From Spirochaetales bacterium (GTDB taxonomy: Bacteria > Spirochaetota > Spirochaetia > DSM-27196 > PWMO01): a stretch of 8,262 bases of DNA. The DNA is taken from contig SKLB01000230.1 of NCBI GenBank assembly GCA_007123465.1, positions 1-8,262 of the forward strand, written 5' to 3'. This document shows, in pieces, positions 8,001 through 8,262 of the stretch. The position numbers were made by a program, and so were the translations under genes. How positions within the stretch are numbered: the stretch's first letter is position 1; every line of letters begins with the position of its first letter. The notes below the pieces were generated by a model. It was given only the letters and a program-made list of their open reading frames with translations, did no database searches and was not told the origin of the DNA.

Positions 8001-8128
8001 ACGCGGAACTCGGGCTTGAGTTCCAGACGCCCTTTTTTGATCTGCAGTGGAGCGTCTTTCCGCAGAACCCGCAGACGCTATTCGTCAGCGATACAACATT
8101 TTCGTTCTCGTGGGGATTTTCTTACTGA
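5078..8128 (+). CDS. tamB: TamB-like protein, C-terminal part with TamB (DUF490) domain
   Basis: These 1016 codons continue the TamB frame after the TGA. GTG 5078 is only the first available start: there is no clear ribosome binding site before it, and the product would have no signal peptide or anchor, so a separate protein would stay in the cytoplasm. The sequence is long beta-strand repeat material with recurring AsmA/TamB units such as DGPLSDPRLTADF (about residue 359) and LVGPLSDPDLYGTL (about 576). The conserved C-terminal domain is clear: GEIYYFDRSFYIREGQIVF (about 775-793), then the SSPTMSDSEIATLIGGG motif (about 838-854). The protein ends in amphipathic strands finishing FSFSWGFSY. 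In Borrelia the TamB homologue is reported to interact with BamA, which fits the gene that follows. Read together with 3806-5059, the total length is that of a normal TamB. Confidence 0.88.
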   Translation: MVRYGQSRFYDVELAMRQEGDRSGYSALAFLDSERRGWVELSGQSSAAADNGIEVLAEFRNAAVDAVIEVAADLLPGFPRDRVTAALGGSVLDTRVRASSAGQRLRVEAPFVSLYDPQRPDRYAAFGFYAAETGFEVRDAVVASGEYLLRGGLFAQVADDQRIDFQAEFLDGRRRYAVEGLVDDARTVVFHGSHGLDGRLHLADSGEVVYSARAQRFPLPFSDNGATLSFDLSGMFRSLDQWDVSLRRLELGEVRLGERGFTVNLSGRFNAAGGRIERLTYSDSVSRVSGSGTAEYNLFGGGEASLLLNLNALDSAERYELQASLDAGELTAALVFERSPLARIAVEGIRGSVNGVMTLDGPLSDPRLTADFQVVEGAVNNDAISANGRVTYSDQVITLETIRGQYVTNSLSGGRGTIDLRNSTIDLQATVRNSARHRAQPRTLRLRSQLESDEPQEDLFAVLAGPFRGSVRIEGLDILPSRYGDWDFTVDRSAERILVSGGPSDAVSAVLHSNGQFRIELLDPLPIRFVAAGRLQDGEVEANITQVLVQIDEVPDLFDLRALTIHAGRISGGIRLVGPLSDPDLYGTLTADGVRGNLDLLRDPIGPAKIYLVLQEKQLRLTPFETAVGSGSGTLRGTIVLHRWAVDEFQLDIESGESGVPVAHTFGGLSVDGYGVGSMRIAGSPGFVTITGDIEARATTLAVSPRDQRREPDSDSMTTVNLNLRTGRRVEFLWPSREFPVVRSFAQANERLQLQYSDEAGTFRLRGDVGIQGGEIYYFDRSFYIREGQIVFDETEELFDPRLRARAELREVGREGPVRIFLIADGSRLSEFSPRFESSPTMSDSEIATLIGGGLITGGPDDVFNISTAMLATTDIVTPFGIMNNVETSIRDALGLDLFSVRTQLFQNLVVGALEEPAEDPLDSYGPSLGQYLDNTTVFLGKYLGSSLFLELLVQIRSRNPLEPQGESLGGIEVDAELGLEFQTPFFDLQWSVFPQNPQTLFVSDTTFSFSWGFSY

Positions 8129-8132
8129 GCGA

Positions 8133-8144
8133 TTGTGGTAGACT
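8133..8144 (+). promoter_or_regulatory. Possible extended -10 promoter before the probable bamA
   Basis: TTGTGGTAGACT lies in the 39-base gap after the TamB-like gene and resembles TTGTGATACTAT at 3761-3772, before the TamB-like gene itself. TG-G-TAGACT fits an extended -10, with a T-rich stretch (TTTTCT, 8117-8122) at about -35 distance. It would allow the downstream gene to be expressed independently of tamB. Weak evidence from two examples. Confidence 0.35.
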
Positions 8145-8156
8145 GGCAACCAATAC

Positions 8157-8162
8157 AAGGAG
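8157..8162 (+). promoter_or_regulatory. Ribosome binding site for the probable bamA
   Basis: AAGGAG ends five bases before ATG 8168. It is the strongest Shine-Dalgarno sequence in the window and fixes the start of the last gene. Confidence 0.8.
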
Positions 8163-8167
8163 ATTCT

Positions 8168-8262
8168 ATGCGCAAGAGCCTGCTGATTGCCGGCGTTGCT
8201 TTACTGTTGCTTCCTCTTGCTGTGCAGGCACAGGCCGCTGATGATGAGTGGTTTCAGAACAA
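8168..8262 (+). CDS. bamA: Exported protein, probably outer-membrane assembly factor BamA (5' end only)
   Basis: Only 31 codons are visible. They begin MRKSLLIAGVALLLLPLAVQ and continue AQAADDEWFQN, a typical Sec signal peptide: two basic residues, a leucine-rich core, and likely cleavage after VQA (residue 21) or AQA (residue 23). There is no lipobox cysteine. The short mature start (ADDEWFQ) resembles what precedes the first POTRA domain in spirochaete BamA proteins, and bamA directly follows the TamB homologue in Treponema and Borrelia as I recall. BamA is the outer-membrane barrel that inserts other beta-barrel proteins. The call rests mainly on gene order. The start is supported by AAGGAG five bases upstream. 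Another secreted envelope protein, such as a Skp-type chaperone, cannot be excluded from this fragment. Confidence 0.55.
   Translation, partial: MRKSLLIAGVALLLLPLAVQAQAADDEWFQN

Overview
The window is about 8.3 kb of GC-rich, densely coding bacterial DNA that looks chromosomal. It carries housekeeping and envelope genes, with no sign of mobile DNA, CRISPR, tRNA or rRNA. The best guess for the source is a GC-rich member of the Spirochaetota. The reasons are a TamB-like gene followed directly by what looks like a BamA gene (an arrangement known from Treponema and Borrelia), a thymidylate kinase whose Walker A lysine is replaced by threonine, and a small exported aromatic-rich protein next to tmk. 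The assignment comes from family knowledge and recall; no database was searched.

Layout. Positions 1-2495 (+) hold a compact operon: the 3' part of ruvA, then ruvB (ATGA overlap with ruvA), then queA (38-base out-of-frame overlap with ruvB). RuvA and RuvB drive branch migration of Holliday junctions. QueA makes epoxyqueuosine in tRNA. Positions 2489-3715 (-) hold tmk followed six bases later by a small exported protein of unknown function. The end of that gene overlaps the end of queA by 7 bases, so the two operons converge with no spacer. Positions 3716-3805 are the only sizeable intergenic region, a divergent promoter region with a perfect 12-base palindrome. Positions 3806-8128 (+) hold a TamB/AsmA-like inner-membrane-anchored periplasmic protein. 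Its reading frame is cut by one in-frame TGA at 5057-5059. After a 39-base gap with a good ribosome binding site, a secreted protein, probably BamA, begins at 8168 and runs off the window.

How it fits together: the left part is DNA repair and tRNA modification, the centre is dTTP supply, and the right part is outer-membrane biogenesis (TamB plus a probable BamA). The most notable observation is the TGA. Both halves of tamB are in the same frame and together make one full-length family member (1440 codons counting the TGA). The second half has no export signal of its own. This points to a nonsense mutation, a base-call error or stop-codon readthrough rather than two genes. I did not find a convincing new multi-gene system here.
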